Of a DNA stretch of 32,063 nucleotides, positions 1 to 7,442 are shown piece by piece; the first letter of the stretch is position 1; each line of letters begins with the position of its first letter. The notes under the pieces were generated by a model. It was not told where the DNA came from. It did not search any database and saw nothing but the letters and a program-made list of their open reading frames with translations. The DNA is from Terriglobia bacterium (GTDB taxonomy: Bacteria > Acidobacteriota > Terriglobia > Terriglobales > Acidobacteriaceae), in assembly GCA_020073015.1 (NCBI GenBank), contig JAIQFZ010000042.1, forward strand, positions 1-32,063, in the 5' to 3' direction. A program made the position numbers and the translations under genes.

Positions 1-352
1 AAGCAGTTCCCGCGTTGCGCTGTCCCAGTGTGTACGACACGATCAGTTTTGTATCTGCGTCAATCGCGGTCCAAGTCCACACGTCACCCCATCCCTGTTC
101 GATCTTCTCCGCGCTCGTGTTCTTCATCTTCGCGCCAACGAAAGCCCAAATTTCATCGCACTGTAAACGGCGCACATGAAGATTGCGGACGTGGGCATCG
201 TGGTAGGTGACAGCAGCGCAACCCATGTCTTTAAGCAGCTTTAAGATGGTATGCTTCGCTACGCCGGTGATTCGGCTGGTCGCATTTATAGAAGTGCCTT
301 CAACCAGAACGGTTATAACCTGCGTCCGCTTATCGAGCTTGAGCCTATTCAT
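1..352 (-). CDS. IS1-like family transposase, N-terminal part (cut by window edge)
   Basis: DDE-type transposase of the IS1-like group common in Acidobacteria; it would cut and join the ends of its own element. Reading the minus strand from the ATG at 352 gives 117 codons without a stop, running off the window. The start MNRLKLDKRTQVI is typical, followed by a helix-turn-helix stretch (about residues 20-45, with SINATSRITGVAKHT) and then QCDEIWAFVGAK, which holds the first catalytic Asp of the family, and DVWTWTAIDADTKL. The C-terminal catalytic residues and the inverted repeats lie outside, so I cannot say whether the element is intact. It points away from the toxin-antitoxin genes next to it. 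Family assignment is from recognised motifs. Confidence 0.85.
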   Translation of the reverse strand, partial: MNRLKLDKRTQVITVLVEGTSINATSRITGVAKHTILKLLKDMGCAAVTYHDAHVRNLHVRRLQCDEIWAFVGAKMKNTSAEKIEQGWGDVWTWTAIDADTKLIVSYTLGQRNAGTA

Positions 353-391
353 ATCTGACCAGCAAGAATATAATAAAAAAGTTATAATACT

Positions 392-420
392 TTGTCAAGA
401 AAAAAAGCTTGATTTATAAC
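392..420 (+). promoter_or_regulatory. Sigma70-like promoter with internal dyad, upstream of the toxin-antitoxin pair
   Basis: TTGTCA (392-397) and TATAAC (415-420) are separated by exactly 17 nt in a strongly AT-rich stretch. Transcription would start near 427, only about 8 nt before the toxin ATG at 435, which has no Shine-Dalgarno, so the toxin message may be nearly leaderless. The spacer holds the inverted repeat TCAAG (395-399) / CTTGA (408-412), and GTTATAA (381-387) / TTATAAC (414-420) bracket the promoter. Such dyads are where HigA-type antitoxins usually bind to repress their own operon; binding here is inferred. Confidence 0.6.
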
Positions 421-434
421 GTTTTTGTGATATT

Positions 435-794
435 ATGAAGCCTCTATGGGAGTTTTGGGCGGTCAGGACGGTGAGGCGCAATGCCATCGTGGATTGGCTA
501 TCGGGAAACAGGCCTCTCCAGGCCAAGCTAGACGTCACGCTGCGTCGTCTGCAGTTCATCGGTCCCAAGTGGCCAATGCCATACTACCGCCCGCTAGGAA
601 GCGGGATTGGTGAGATTCGGCTTGACGATAGAAACGTTGAACACAGGATTTACGGATATTTCAGTGGGAGGTGTTTCGTAGTGATGTTTGGCAGGAGTAG
701 CAAGAAGGACCAGCAGCAAGCAATTAGGAACGCCAAGAATCTAAAGAAGCAATTCGATAAAACTCCTCCCCCAACGGAGCGATACGATGTCTAA
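435..794 (+). CDS. HigB/RelE-like toxin (Gp49 family, PF05973)
   Basis: Probable ribosome-dependent mRNA interferase of a type II toxin-antitoxin pair, 119 residues, the usual length for the Gp49/HigB group. Recognisable stretches are WLSGNRPLQAKLDVTLRRL near the N-terminus, KPLGSGIGEIR-like PLGSGIGEIRLD at about 53-64, and HRIYGYFSGRCFVVMFGRSSKKDQQ at about 71-95 (strand and loop with basic residues that carry the active site in the family), followed by a Lys-rich C-terminal helix. Toxin-first order with a downstream overlapping XRE antitoxin is the HigBA arrangement. The stop overlaps the antitoxin start by 8 nt. The family is recognised by motif, not by alignment. Confidence 0.8.
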   Translation: MKPLWEFWAVRTVRRNAIVDWLSGNRPLQAKLDVTLRRLQFIGPKWPMPYYRPLGSGIGEIRLDDRNVEHRIYGYFSGRCFVVMFGRSSKKDQQQAIRNAKNLKKQFDKTPPPTERYDV

Positions 795-1365
795 AGAAGT
801 GCTTCTAGAAAAACTCACGGATCAAACCTACCGCGCCGCCTTCATCTCCGAAGAAATTGATACGGGACTACCAATGCAACTACGTGCCATGAGAGAGGCA
901 CGTGGGTGGAATCAGAAGTATGTTGCCGAGAAGATGGAAACGAAGCAGCCGCGCTTCTCATTGATGGAGAAGACCGGATATGGAAACTTCTCGCTCAGCA
1001 CACTCAAGAAGCTCGCATCGATATTCAATGTGGGATTAATTGTTAGCTTCGTACCGTATAGCGAAATGATTGAATTCATCGACGGCTTCAGTTGGAAGCG
1101 TTTAGCTGTCCCAAGTTTTGCTGATGAATACGTGAGCTTGGAACGACGGTATGCTAGAGGCAGAACGCGATCTGTGGAAGATCCGGCCCAGGCGACGCTA
1201 AATTTTTCAACGGCTACCACATCCGCTGAGGAGTTCATCACTACAGGCGAAACAGCAACGTCCGCTGATCTATCGATTAGAAGCCTCGCAGATGCGAATG
1301 TAATCAAAGCAGCCAGTCAACTCTATTTCACGGCAGCAGCAGGGAGCACAGATGCCAGAATCTAA
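787..1365 (+). CDS. XRE-family HTH antitoxin (HigA-like)
   Basis: DNA-binding antitoxin expected to neutralise the preceding toxin and repress the operon. The helix-turn-helix covers about residues 29-75: LRAMREARGWNQKYVAEKM, KQPRFSLMEK and STLKKLASIFNVGL. This is followed by VSFVPYSEMIEFIDGF, a tail usual in this antitoxin group. The C-terminal ~80 residues are low in recognisable motifs and rich in Ala/Thr/Ser. The start ATG at 787 lies inside the toxin gene, with GGAG a few bases upstream (CAACGGAGCGATACG). At 192 residues it is longer than minimal HigA proteins (~100). Its stop overlaps the next gene by 14 nt, suggesting three translationally coupled genes. Confidence 0.8.
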   Translation: MSKEVLLEKLTDQTYRAAFISEEIDTGLPMQLRAMREARGWNQKYVAEKMETKQPRFSLMEKTGYGNFSLSTLKKLASIFNVGLIVSFVPYSEMIEFIDGFSWKRLAVPSFADEYVSLERRYARGRTRSVEDPAQATLNFSTATTSAEEFITTGETATSADLSIRSLADANVIKAASQLYFTAAAGSTDARI

Positions 1366-1663
1366 GGATGTCTCGAAGACACTCAATATTGTGGATTCCG
1401 ACAAACCATTCTTGATTTATTGCAATAGCACTACCATGGGGATGACGCCTTGGGATATTCGGATCAAATTTATGGAAGTTTTTGATGTGGAAGGTAACAA
1501 CGTTCTGGCCAAGAATCATGGAACTGTGGTCATGTCGCCTGGACATGCCAAAGCTGCACTGGAAGCGCTACAATCGACGGTTAAACAATATGAGGAGAAG
1601 TTTGGCGAAATAGACCTTACCCGCATACACAGCATAATAGAAGCTTCCAAATCTACTTCGTAG
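1352..1663 (+). CDS. DUF3467 domain protein
   Basis: Small protein of 103 residues with the DUF3467 signature: a central FMEVFDVEGNNVLAKNH strand region and the conserved block VVMSPGHAKAALEALQ followed by KQYEEKFGEI. The biochemical role of DUF3467 is unknown. The start codon lies inside the antitoxin gene (14-nt overlap), so it is probably the third gene of the toxin-antitoxin operon. DUF3467 genes next to XRE regulators occur in accessory regions of bacteria, but a functional link to the toxin is inference. The 3' end overlaps the convergent zinc-finger gene by 11 nt. Confidence 0.75.
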   Translation: MPESKDVSKTLNIVDSDKPFLIYCNSTTMGMTPWDIRIKFMEVFDVEGNNVLAKNHGTVVMSPGHAKAALEALQSTVKQYEEKFGEIDLTRIHSIIEASKSTS

Positions 1664-1829
1664 CTTCTCTCACGATCCGGGCAGCGGCTTGGCTGGCATC
1701 CTCGTGGCAATTGTGCTCCCTGAATTTCTTAAGCATGTCGGGTTCCGTAAACTTATGCCCGCATGCAGTGCACTCGCCGGGTGACTTTGGATCGCGAGGA
1801 ACCCGCAAAAGTCTCTCTTGTTTTCCCAT
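1653..1829 (-). CDS. Small zinc-finger-like protein, 58 residues
   Basis: Reading the minus strand from the ATG at 1829 gives 58 codons and a TAG at 1653-1655. The sequence contains ECTACGHKF at residues 19-27 and REHNCHED at 37-44, a C-x2-C ... H-x-C pattern (C20, C23, H39, C41) that suggests one bound zinc ion. The start MGKQERLLRVPRDPKSPGE is basic. Function is unknown; similar short single-finger proteins are usually of phage or accessory origin. It is convergent with, and overlaps by 11 nt, the DUF3467 gene. The finger pattern and clean reading frame make a real gene likely. Confidence 0.65.
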   Translation of the reverse strand: MGKQERLLRVPRDPKSPGECTACGHKFTEPDMLKKFREHNCHEDASQAAARIVREATK

Positions 1830-1909
1830 TCCGACAGTTTCCCACAGGCCGACTCAGGATGCCAGCCCTGTGGATTTCAAACTGCACCACTACCGCTTTC
1901 CGGGGTGGC

Positions 1910-1938
1910 TTGCTCTGATCTTTCCGCACGCGTATGAT
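1910..1938 (+). promoter_or_regulatory. Candidate promoter for the pyr operon
   Basis: TTGCTC (1910-1915) and TATGAT (1933-1938) are 17 nt apart. The predicted transcription start (about 1945) falls at the pyrR ATG at 1948, implying a leaderless message or use of the internal ATG at 2005. I see no attenuator-like hairpin pair between promoter and gene. This is a sequence match only. Confidence 0.4.
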
Positions 1939-1947
1939 GCAGCGTTT

Positions 1948-2526
1948 ATGAGTTCACGGGTTCCAAGTCGTCCAGTCGAGATTCACGAGAAGGCACAGCT
2001 GATGTCGGCCTCGGAAATCGAGCGCACGCTGATCCGGCTGGCGCATGAAATTCTCGAGAAAAATAACGGCATCGAGGACCTGGCCTTCGTTGGCATCAAG
2101 CGCCGCGGCGTTCCCTTGGCCGAGCGGCTGGCCAAGATCATCCAGCGCATTGAAAAGAAGCCCGTGCCCGTGGGCACGCTCGATATCACGCTCTATCGCG
2201 ACGATCTTTCCACGCTGGGTGAGAAGCCAGTCGTGCAGAAGAGCCAACTGGAAATTCCGATTGTCGACCAGTCTGTGGTGATGATCGACGACGTGCTTTA
2301 TACCGGACGCACGACGCGCGCCGCGATGGATGCGCTGTTCCGCTCGGGGCGCCCGAAACGGGTACAACTGTGTGTCCTGATCGACCGCGGCCACCGGGAA
2401 CTGCCGATTGAGGCGGCCTTTGTGGGACGCAAAGTGCAAACAACCGATAGTCAGATCATTGAAGTGAAGCTGCGCGAAGTGGATGACGCGGAAAAAGTCT
2501 TGTTGATGGAAAAAACAACAGCGTAA
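1948..2526 (+). CDS. pyrR: PyrR bifunctional pyrimidine regulator / uracil phosphoribosyltransferase
   Basis: Member of the phosphoribosyltransferase fold. In Firmicutes PyrR binds pyr mRNA with UMP to cause attenuation and also makes UMP from uracil and PRPP. Visible motifs are IERTLIRLAHEILEKN near the N-terminus, FVGIKRRGVPLAERLA, LDITLYRDDLS (about 75-85) and the PRPP loop VVMIDDVLYTGRTTRAA at about 110-126, then VQLCVLIDRGHRELPI. From ATG 1948 it has 192 residues, close to the usual ~180. An internal ATG just before SASEIERTL has a better AAGG-type ribosome site and cannot be excluded. It heads the pyrimidine operon. No anti-terminator structure is seen upstream, so RNA-binding regulation is uncertain here. 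Confidence 0.93.
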   Translation: MSSRVPSRPVEIHEKAQLMSASEIERTLIRLAHEILEKNNGIEDLAFVGIKRRGVPLAERLAKIIQRIEKKPVPVGTLDITLYRDDLSTLGEKPVVQKSQLEIPIVDQSVVMIDDVLYTGRTTRAAMDALFRSGRPKRVQLCVLIDRGHRELPIEAAFVGRKVQTTDSQIIEVKLREVDDAEKVLLMEKTTA

Positions 2527-2592
2527 CGCGGTGGCTCCAAGGCCGCGAGTTATTGAAAGACTCCACGCAGATCGCAGTAAGTGGTTGCGACC

Positions 2593-3510
2593 ATGCCCAT
2601 GAATGCAGCTCGTGGTTCCTTGCTCGGGATTGAGCACCTGGAAGCAGCGGAAATCCTGAAAATTCTGAAATTCGCGCGGCGCATGAATCCGGACCGGCCG
2701 CGTCCCTTGCTCAAGGGCAAGCGGGTTCTGCTTCTTTTCTACGAAGCTTCCACGCGCACGCGCAGTTCGTTCGAGATCGCCGCCAAGACGCTGGGAGCAC
2801 ACACCGTCCTCATCCAGGCTGCCGGTTCCAGCATTGAGAAAGGCGAGTCGCTGCTCGATACCGGGTACACGGTGCGTGCGGTGGGCGCGGACGTGATCGT
2901 GATCCGCCACCCCAACGCCGGAGCGCCGCAAGTGATGGCGCAGCATATTGACGTCCCGGTGATCAATGCGGGCGATGGCCTGCACGAGCATCCTTCGCAG
3001 GCGCTGCTGGATGCCTACACGATTCTGCGCAACAAGAAGAGCTTCAAAGGCCTGCAGGTCGCGATTGTCGGGGACATCTTCCACAGCCGGGTGGCGCGGT
3101 CCGCCTGCCACCTGCTCAGCAAGTTTGGGGTGAAGATGATTCTCTGCGGGCCGCAGGAACTCGTGCCGGAAGTCGCGGCGACGCTAGCGCCCGGCATTCG
3201 CGTCACCCGGCATATTGAAGATGCGTTGCGCGGCACCGACGTGGTCATGCTTCTGCGGGTGCAAAAAGAGCGATTGTCAGGGTTGAAGATCGACCTGCCA
3301 GAATATATCGCGCGCTATCAGATGACACCGGCGCGCTTGAAGATGGCCAAGAAAGATGCCATCGTGATGCATCCCGGGCCAATCATTCGAGGGCTTGAGT
3401 TGACGAGCGACATTGCCGACGGGGCGCAGTCGCGGATTCTGGAAGAAGTACGCAACGGGGTGCCCACGCGCATGGCGATCCTGGCGCGGGCGATGGGGAG
3501 AATGCGATGA
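2593..3510 (+). CDS. pyrB: Aspartate carbamoyltransferase catalytic chain
   Basis: Second step of de novo pyrimidine synthesis: carbamoyl phosphate plus aspartate to carbamoyl aspartate. From ATG 2593 it has 305 residues, the usual size. The carbamoyl-phosphate site STRTRSSFE starts at residue 53, SIEKGESLLDTG follows (the loop Ser and Lys), then IRHPNAGA, HEHPSQALLD (catalytic His/Gln region, about 131-140), HSRVARSA, LRVQKERL and HPGPI (about 259-263). All key residues are present. Possible starts are GTG 2581, ATG 2593 and ATG 2599; none has a strong ribosome site. The stop overlaps the next start in an ATGA, indicating translational coupling with the deacetylase gene. No pyrI is seen. Confidence 0.96.
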   Translation: MPMNAARGSLLGIEHLEAAEILKILKFARRMNPDRPRPLLKGKRVLLLFYEASTRTRSSFEIAAKTLGAHTVLIQAAGSSIEKGESLLDTGYTVRAVGADVIVIRHPNAGAPQVMAQHIDVPVINAGDGLHEHPSQALLDAYTILRNKKSFKGLQVAIVGDIFHSRVARSACHLLSKFGVKMILCGPQELVPEVAATLAPGIRVTRHIEDALRGTDVVMLLRVQKERLSGLKIDLPEYIARYQMTPARLKMAKKDAIVMHPGPIIRGLELTSDIADGAQSRILEEVRNGVPTRMAILARAMGRMR

Positions 3511-4292
3511 GGCGTGTTGCCTTGGTTCTGCTTCTCGCGTGCGCAGCGGCCGTGGCACAACAACGGCCCAAGGTGTTGCTGGCGGTGTTTGCCCATCCGG
3601 ATGACGAGACGCTGGTGGGGCCGGTGCTGGCGCGCTATGCCCGCGAGGGCGCCAAGGTATACCTGGCGATTGCCACGAAGGGCGAGAAAGGGACGAACGA
3701 TCGGGCCGCGATTCCGGCGGGCGAACCATTGGCCAAAGTGCGGCGCGAGGAGGCTGGGTGTGCGTGTCGGCAACTCGGGATCGAGCCGCCGGTTCTTTTC
3801 GGGTTGAACGATGGTGAACTCGGTGCAATCTCGAGCCCGCTGGGACACAACATCCAGGAGGTCGCCGACCAGGTGGAGAAGTTGATTGCGGAGTTGCATC
3901 CCGCAGTGGTGGTTACGTGGGGCGCAGAGGGAGGCTACGGTCATCCCGACCACCGTCTGGTGGCTGACGGAGTGACGCAGGCGATTCAGTCGTCGAAGGC
4001 GGATGTGAAGCTGTTTTATGTCGGCTTCTCGCCGGAACAAGTCAAGTCGCTGAATGAATTCTGGCCTGCGTCCATGAGTTGGCACGCGACCGACCCGGCT
4101 TATCTTACGGTGCGGTTGAGCTTCACGAAGGCCGACCAGTTGGCCTATCACCGGGCACTGGAATGTCACAAATCCCAGTTTTCGCCAGAAGAAACGCAGA
4201 ACTTCGAGAATGCTCTCGACCGGGGATGGCAGCAGGACGTCCTGTTTCGTCCCTGGTTTGGTGATCGAAAGTCGGACGATCTGTTCAAATGA
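3507..4292 (+). CDS. Secreted PIG-L (LmbE) family deacetylase
   Basis: Zinc-dependent N-acetyl-sugar deacetylase family. The N-terminus MRRVALVLLLACAAAVAQ is a signal peptide, so the enzyme is probably periplasmic. The zinc motif AHPDDE lies at residues 29-34 and the matching GHPDHR at about 145-150; TKGEKG and WGAEGGYGHPDH are typical of the family. Length is 261 residues. It starts inside the pyrB stop (ATGA) and ends 27 nt before pyrC, so it is firmly embedded in the pyrimidine operon although it has no known role in that pathway. The substrate is unknown: a peptidoglycan, GlcNAc or glycoconjugate substrate is possible. Family identity is certain; the role is not. Confidence 0.88.
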   Translation: MRRVALVLLLACAAAVAQQRPKVLLAVFAHPDDETLVGPVLARYAREGAKVYLAIATKGEKGTNDRAAIPAGEPLAKVRREEAGCACRQLGIEPPVLFGLNDGELGAISSPLGHNIQEVADQVEKLIAELHPAVVVTWGAEGGYGHPDHRLVADGVTQAIQSSKADVKLFYVGFSPEQVKSLNEFWPASMSWHATDPAYLTVRLSFTKADQLAYHRALECHKSQFSPEETQNFENALDRGWQQDVLFRPWFGDRKSDDLFK

Positions 4293-4319
4293 CGTGGTTC
4301 AGTTTCAGCGTGTAGATAT

Positions 4320-5627
4320 ATGGCTCACGGCAAGACGAAGTCGGCATCCTCGCTCCTCATCAAGGGGGGCCACCTCATTGACCCTGCGGCGCGTGTGGAT
4401 GCGCTCATGGATGTCCTGCTGAAGGATGGACGGGTTGCGGAGGTGGCTGCGCCCAACAAGATTCGTGGGGCTGCCGACGAGAAATTCGACGCTCGTGGAC
4501 TGATTGTTGCGCCAGGATTCATCGATCTGCACGTGCACCTGCGCGAGCCCGGTCAAGGCCATAAAGAGACGATCGCCACCGGCACGGCAGCCGCCGCAGC
4601 CGGCGGCTTCACGTCGGTATGCACCATGCCAAACACGGCGCCGGTCGTGGATTCTGCCGAGTGGGTCGAGTGGCTCCGGCAACCGGAGCGCGGCGCGGTG
4701 GTCAATGTTTTTCCCATTGCGGCGGCCACACGTTCGAGCAAAGGAGCCACGCTGACGGATTTCCGCTCCCTGCAGCGTGCGGGTGCAATCGCGGTTACGG
4801 ATGATGGCAAGCCGATCCTCGAAGACGCGATCATGCGCGAGGCGCTTGTGCTGGGCGGCGAGTTGAATTTTCCCGTCGTGCAGCATGCCGAGGACACGCG
4901 CATGACCGAGGACTGCTCGATGCACGCGGGAGCGCGCTCGTTCCGCCTCGGCTTGCGGGGCATGACTGCCGCGGCCGAAGCTTCGGTGGTGGAGCGCGAT
5001 GTGCAACTGGCGATACAGATTCCCAATGCTCGATTGCATGTGGCGCACCTGTCAACGGCGGACGCGCTGAAGGGCGTGCGCCGCGGCAAACGTGCGAAAG
5101 CCCGCGTCACCTGCGAAGTCACCCCGCACCATTTCACGCTGACGGACGAAGACATGCGGGACTACGACAGCAACTACAAGATGAATCCGCCGCTGCGTTC
5201 GGCGTCAGACCTCGAGGCCATCCTGGCCGCGCTAGCTGACGGGACAGTGGACGCGATCGCGACCGACCACGCGCCGCATGCTCTGCATGAGAAGCAGATG
5301 GAATTTGAGCGCGCCGCGTTCGGGATCACTGGTCTGGAGACGGCCTTGGCCCTCGCCATTACCAAGCTGCATCGCGAGAAGCGCATCCCGCTTGCTCGGG
5401 TGGTTGAACTTTTCACGGCCGGCCCGGCGCGCTGCTTCGATTTGCGCGGCCGCGGCTCACTCGCCCGCGGTTCGGTTGCCGACGTCACCATCTTTGATCC
5501 CAAGAAGAAGTGGACCTTTGAGGCGGCCAAGTCGCTCTCAAAGTCAAGGAACACGCCTTTCGATGGATGGCAACTGCAAGGGAGAGTTGTGGCAACCATC
5601 GTCAGCGGCACGATCGTCTACCAATAG
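4320..5627 (+). CDS. pyrC: Dihydroorotase (type I)
   Basis: Third step of pyrimidine synthesis, closing carbamoyl aspartate to dihydroorotate. It has 435 residues. The metal motif DLHVHLREPG lies at about 69-78, then KETIATGT, MPNTAPV, AVTDDGKPI (about 158-166; this class has Asp where other amidohydrolases have a carboxylated Lys), QHAED, HVAHLST, EVTPHHF, NYKMNPPLR and IATDHAPH at about 313-320 (catalytic Asp). All metal ligands expected for the Aquifex/Bacillus-type enzyme are present. The ATG at 4320 follows a short gap after the deacetylase and has no strong ribosome site. It is the last gene of the operon; the other pyr genes are not in the window. Confidence 0.95.
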   Translation: MAHGKTKSASSLLIKGGHLIDPAARVDALMDVLLKDGRVAEVAAPNKIRGAADEKFDARGLIVAPGFIDLHVHLREPGQGHKETIATGTAAAAAGGFTSVCTMPNTAPVVDSAEWVEWLRQPERGAVVNVFPIAAATRSSKGATLTDFRSLQRAGAIAVTDDGKPILEDAIMREALVLGGELNFPVVQHAEDTRMTEDCSMHAGARSFRLGLRGMTAAAEASVVERDVQLAIQIPNARLHVAHLSTADALKGVRRGKRAKARVTCEVTPHHFTLTDEDMRDYDSNYKMNPPLRSASDLEAILAALADGTVDAIATDHAPHALHEKQMEFERAAFGITGLETALALAITKLHREKRIPLARVVELFTAGPARCFDLRGRGSLARGSVADVTIFDPKKKWTFEAAKSLSKSRNTPFDGWQLQGRVVATIVSGTIVYQ

Positions 5628-5707
5628 CGCCGGCTTTGCGCCGTTTGTAGGGCAACGAATCCACATTAGGATAACTTAAGGCGGAATTCCTTCCGGGCAG
5701 CAAACCC

Positions 5708-6226
5708 TCATGGGAACCGCACATGGACCGCGTTGCCAACAACTCTTACGGTCAGTCTCTCCTTGTAGTACTTCCCCAAGCCACGAATGAGTCCGGGCAT
5801 GAGGGCCACCAGCCTGCGGCTGGAGTCATAGTGCATGATCAGAAGTTTGTCTCCCTTCCACTCGTAGCGGAAGCGCGGTGGCCGGGCAAGCTTTATCGAC
5901 TTGGTCATGACTTCGTGGATGTGGTCGAGGTTGAGTAATAACTCGCGCGCGCTGGTTGCGTCGGCGAAGTACGCTTCGTAGATGTGCGGCGCATACACCG
6001 TAGACCAGTACTCGCCGAATGCTTCCATCAACTGCTCCATGGAGAGGGACGCCGCGCCCGCAATGCCCGTCATGATGCCCATGACTTCTGTCTCGTCCAC
6101 ATCGCAGAACACGGTGAAGCAGCGCTCCTTTGGGATCCTCGCTCTCTCGATGGACTCCTGCCATTTCCCGGCGCCAAACTGCTTCGTGACGAGCTCTTCC
6201 AGGCACTTAACGATCGTTCCCTTCAT
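5708..6226 (-). CDS. Stand-alone H-NOX (heme NO-binding) protein
   Basis: Heme gas sensor of PF07700, 172 residues, single domain with no attached output. The start ATG 6226 has AAGGAG seven bases upstream and opens with MKGTIVKCLEELV, typical of the family. The proximal heme His is H104 in LDHIH, and the heme-propionate motif Y-x-S-x-R is Y133-D-S-S-R137. The His-to-Tyr spacing of 29 equals that of the Thermoanaerobacter protein (H102/Y131). The distal O2-binding Tyr of that protein (Y140) aligns, without gaps, with a Leu here, which suggests an NO-selective rather than O2-binding sensor (inference). No histidine kinase or cyclase partner lies nearby; the signalling partner is unknown. It is convergent with pyrC. 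Confidence 0.85.
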   Translation of the reverse strand: MKGTIVKCLEELVTKQFGAGKWQESIERARIPKERCFTVFCDVDETEVMGIMTGIAGAASLSMEQLMEAFGEYWSTVYAPHIYEAYFADATSARELLLNLDHIHEVMTKSIKLARPPRFRYEWKGDKLLIMHYDSSRRLVALMPGLIRGLGKYYKERLTVRVVGNAVHVRFP

Positions 6227-6452
6227 GACGCTGCTCCTTCTCGCCACTGAATTTTGCAACCGCCCTCCTGGCAGGACTCGTCCAGTGCTTGGACCAGATT
6301 AGAGTTCTTTCAGGAGCGGGCTCGGGCGACCAACTGGTGCATCGCAAGTCCGGTACCAGGGGAGGTGCGGATCGGGCACGATGGGGCGATCCCGGATGGT
6401 CGCTCGTTTAGGAGCGTCCGTTTAGAAACCGCGGGTGCTACAATTCGCCGCT

Positions 6453-7148
6453 ATGAAACGTACCCTCCCCCTCTTCCTGCTGATCGCGATGCTGGCTGCC
6501 TTTGCCGCCGCGCCGGAAGTTGAAATCACCTCGGAACCTTCGCATCATCTTGCCCTCGAAAATGAGTACCTGCGCGTCTTCCAAGTGGAGGTTGCGCCAC
6601 ACGCGGCCACGTTGATGCATCGTCACCGCCATGACTATTTGTTTGTGACGCTCGGCGATTCCCATGTTTCCAATGAAGTCGATGGCAAGGCGCCGGTCGA
6701 ACTCAAGCTTGCTGACGGCGACACTCGCTTTGTTCCGGGGAACTTTGCGCATATCGCCAGGAACCTGGCGGAGACGCCCTTTCGCAATGTGACGATCGAG
6801 ATCGTGCAGGACGAGAAGATGCGGACGTCTCCTTCTTCCTGGCTGGAAGAGAGTGGCGAAAAGACGTTCGCGGGCGGCCGCAGCAAGATCCTGTTTGTGA
6901 AGGACGGCGTGCGTGTGTCCGAAGTTAATCTGGAGGCGGGCGCGACCGTGCCCAGCCACCATCACAACGGGCCGCACCTGTTGGTCGCCGTCAGCGATCT
7001 CGAGGTGCGCAGCGATGTCGAAGGGATGGGCCCAATGCCAGGAACGTTCAAGGCCGGAGAGGTCAAGTGGCTGCCCGGAGGCTACACGCACACGCTGACC
7101 AATACGGGCGCTCACGCGGCGAGATTCGTGACGGTCGAGGTTCCTTGA
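6453..7148 (+). CDS. Secreted bicupin-domain protein
   Basis: A 231-residue protein with a signal peptide (MKRTLPLFLLIAMLAAFAA) and two cupin halves. The first has MHRHRHDYLFVTLGD at about 53-67 and GDTRFVPGNFAHIARN; the second has VPSHHHNGPHLLVAVSD at about 165-181 and GEVKWLPGGYTHTLTNTG. The His-x-His and later His residues are the normal metal ligands, and both halves keep them. The substrate is not known; cupins can be sugar isomerases, dioxygenases or binding proteins. A TACAAT at 6439-6444 just before the ATG suggests a very short leader. It is divergent from the H-NOX gene and there is no evident operon partner. Confidence 0.75.
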   Translation: MKRTLPLFLLIAMLAAFAAAPEVEITSEPSHHLALENEYLRVFQVEVAPHAATLMHRHRHDYLFVTLGDSHVSNEVDGKAPVELKLADGDTRFVPGNFAHIARNLAETPFRNVTIEIVQDEKMRTSPSSWLEESGEKTFAGGRSKILFVKDGVRVSEVNLEAGATVPSHHHNGPHLLVAVSDLEVRSDVEGMGPMPGTFKAGEVKWLPGGYTHTLTNTGAHAARFVTVEVP

Positions 7149-7168
7149 TTTGCAGAGGGCCAGGCCGG

Positions 7169-7348
7169 CTAGGACTTCGCGACCAACGGGTTGCCCGGGG
7201 ACACCAGTTCCGTGCGGTGCAGCTTCGCGGTGAGGCGGTCTTTGTCGGCGGGAGAAGATGCTGCTGCCAGACGCTTGCGCAGCTTGACGACTTTTTCTTT
7301 GCGGGTGCGACGGCGGCGAATTTCGGGGCGGCGGCTGGGTGCGGACAT
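7169..7348 (-). CDS. Small basic protein (DUF6800-like)
   Basis: A 59-residue, strongly basic protein. From ATG 7348, with AGGAGA six bases upstream, it reads MSAPSRRPEIRRRRTRKEKV, then KLRKRLAAASSPADKDRLTAKLHR, a likely helical hairpin. The E-I-R-R-R-R-x-R start resembles the DUF6800 family of Planctomycetes and Acidobacteria, which has no known function; nucleic-acid or ribosome binding is only suggested by the charge. The in-frame Met further upstream lacks a ribosome site. It lies on the opposite strand from, and just after, the bicupin gene. Confidence 0.6.
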   Translation of the reverse strand: MSAPSRRPEIRRRRTRKEKVVKLRKRLAAASSPADKDRLTAKLHRTELVSPGNPLVAKS

Positions 7349-7442
7349 GACGTTTCTCCTGGCGAATCGATGAATGATGAGCCGTGCCCACGGTGCCGGG
7401 CGCGAGCTCATGCCGAATTCTTCATTATAGACTGCAGACCCG

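Noticed and set aside
1954-3111. A long minus-strand open frame (about 385 codons) opposite pyrR and pyrB.
   Set aside because: It is the GC-rich antisense of two well-supported enzymes and encodes no known motif.
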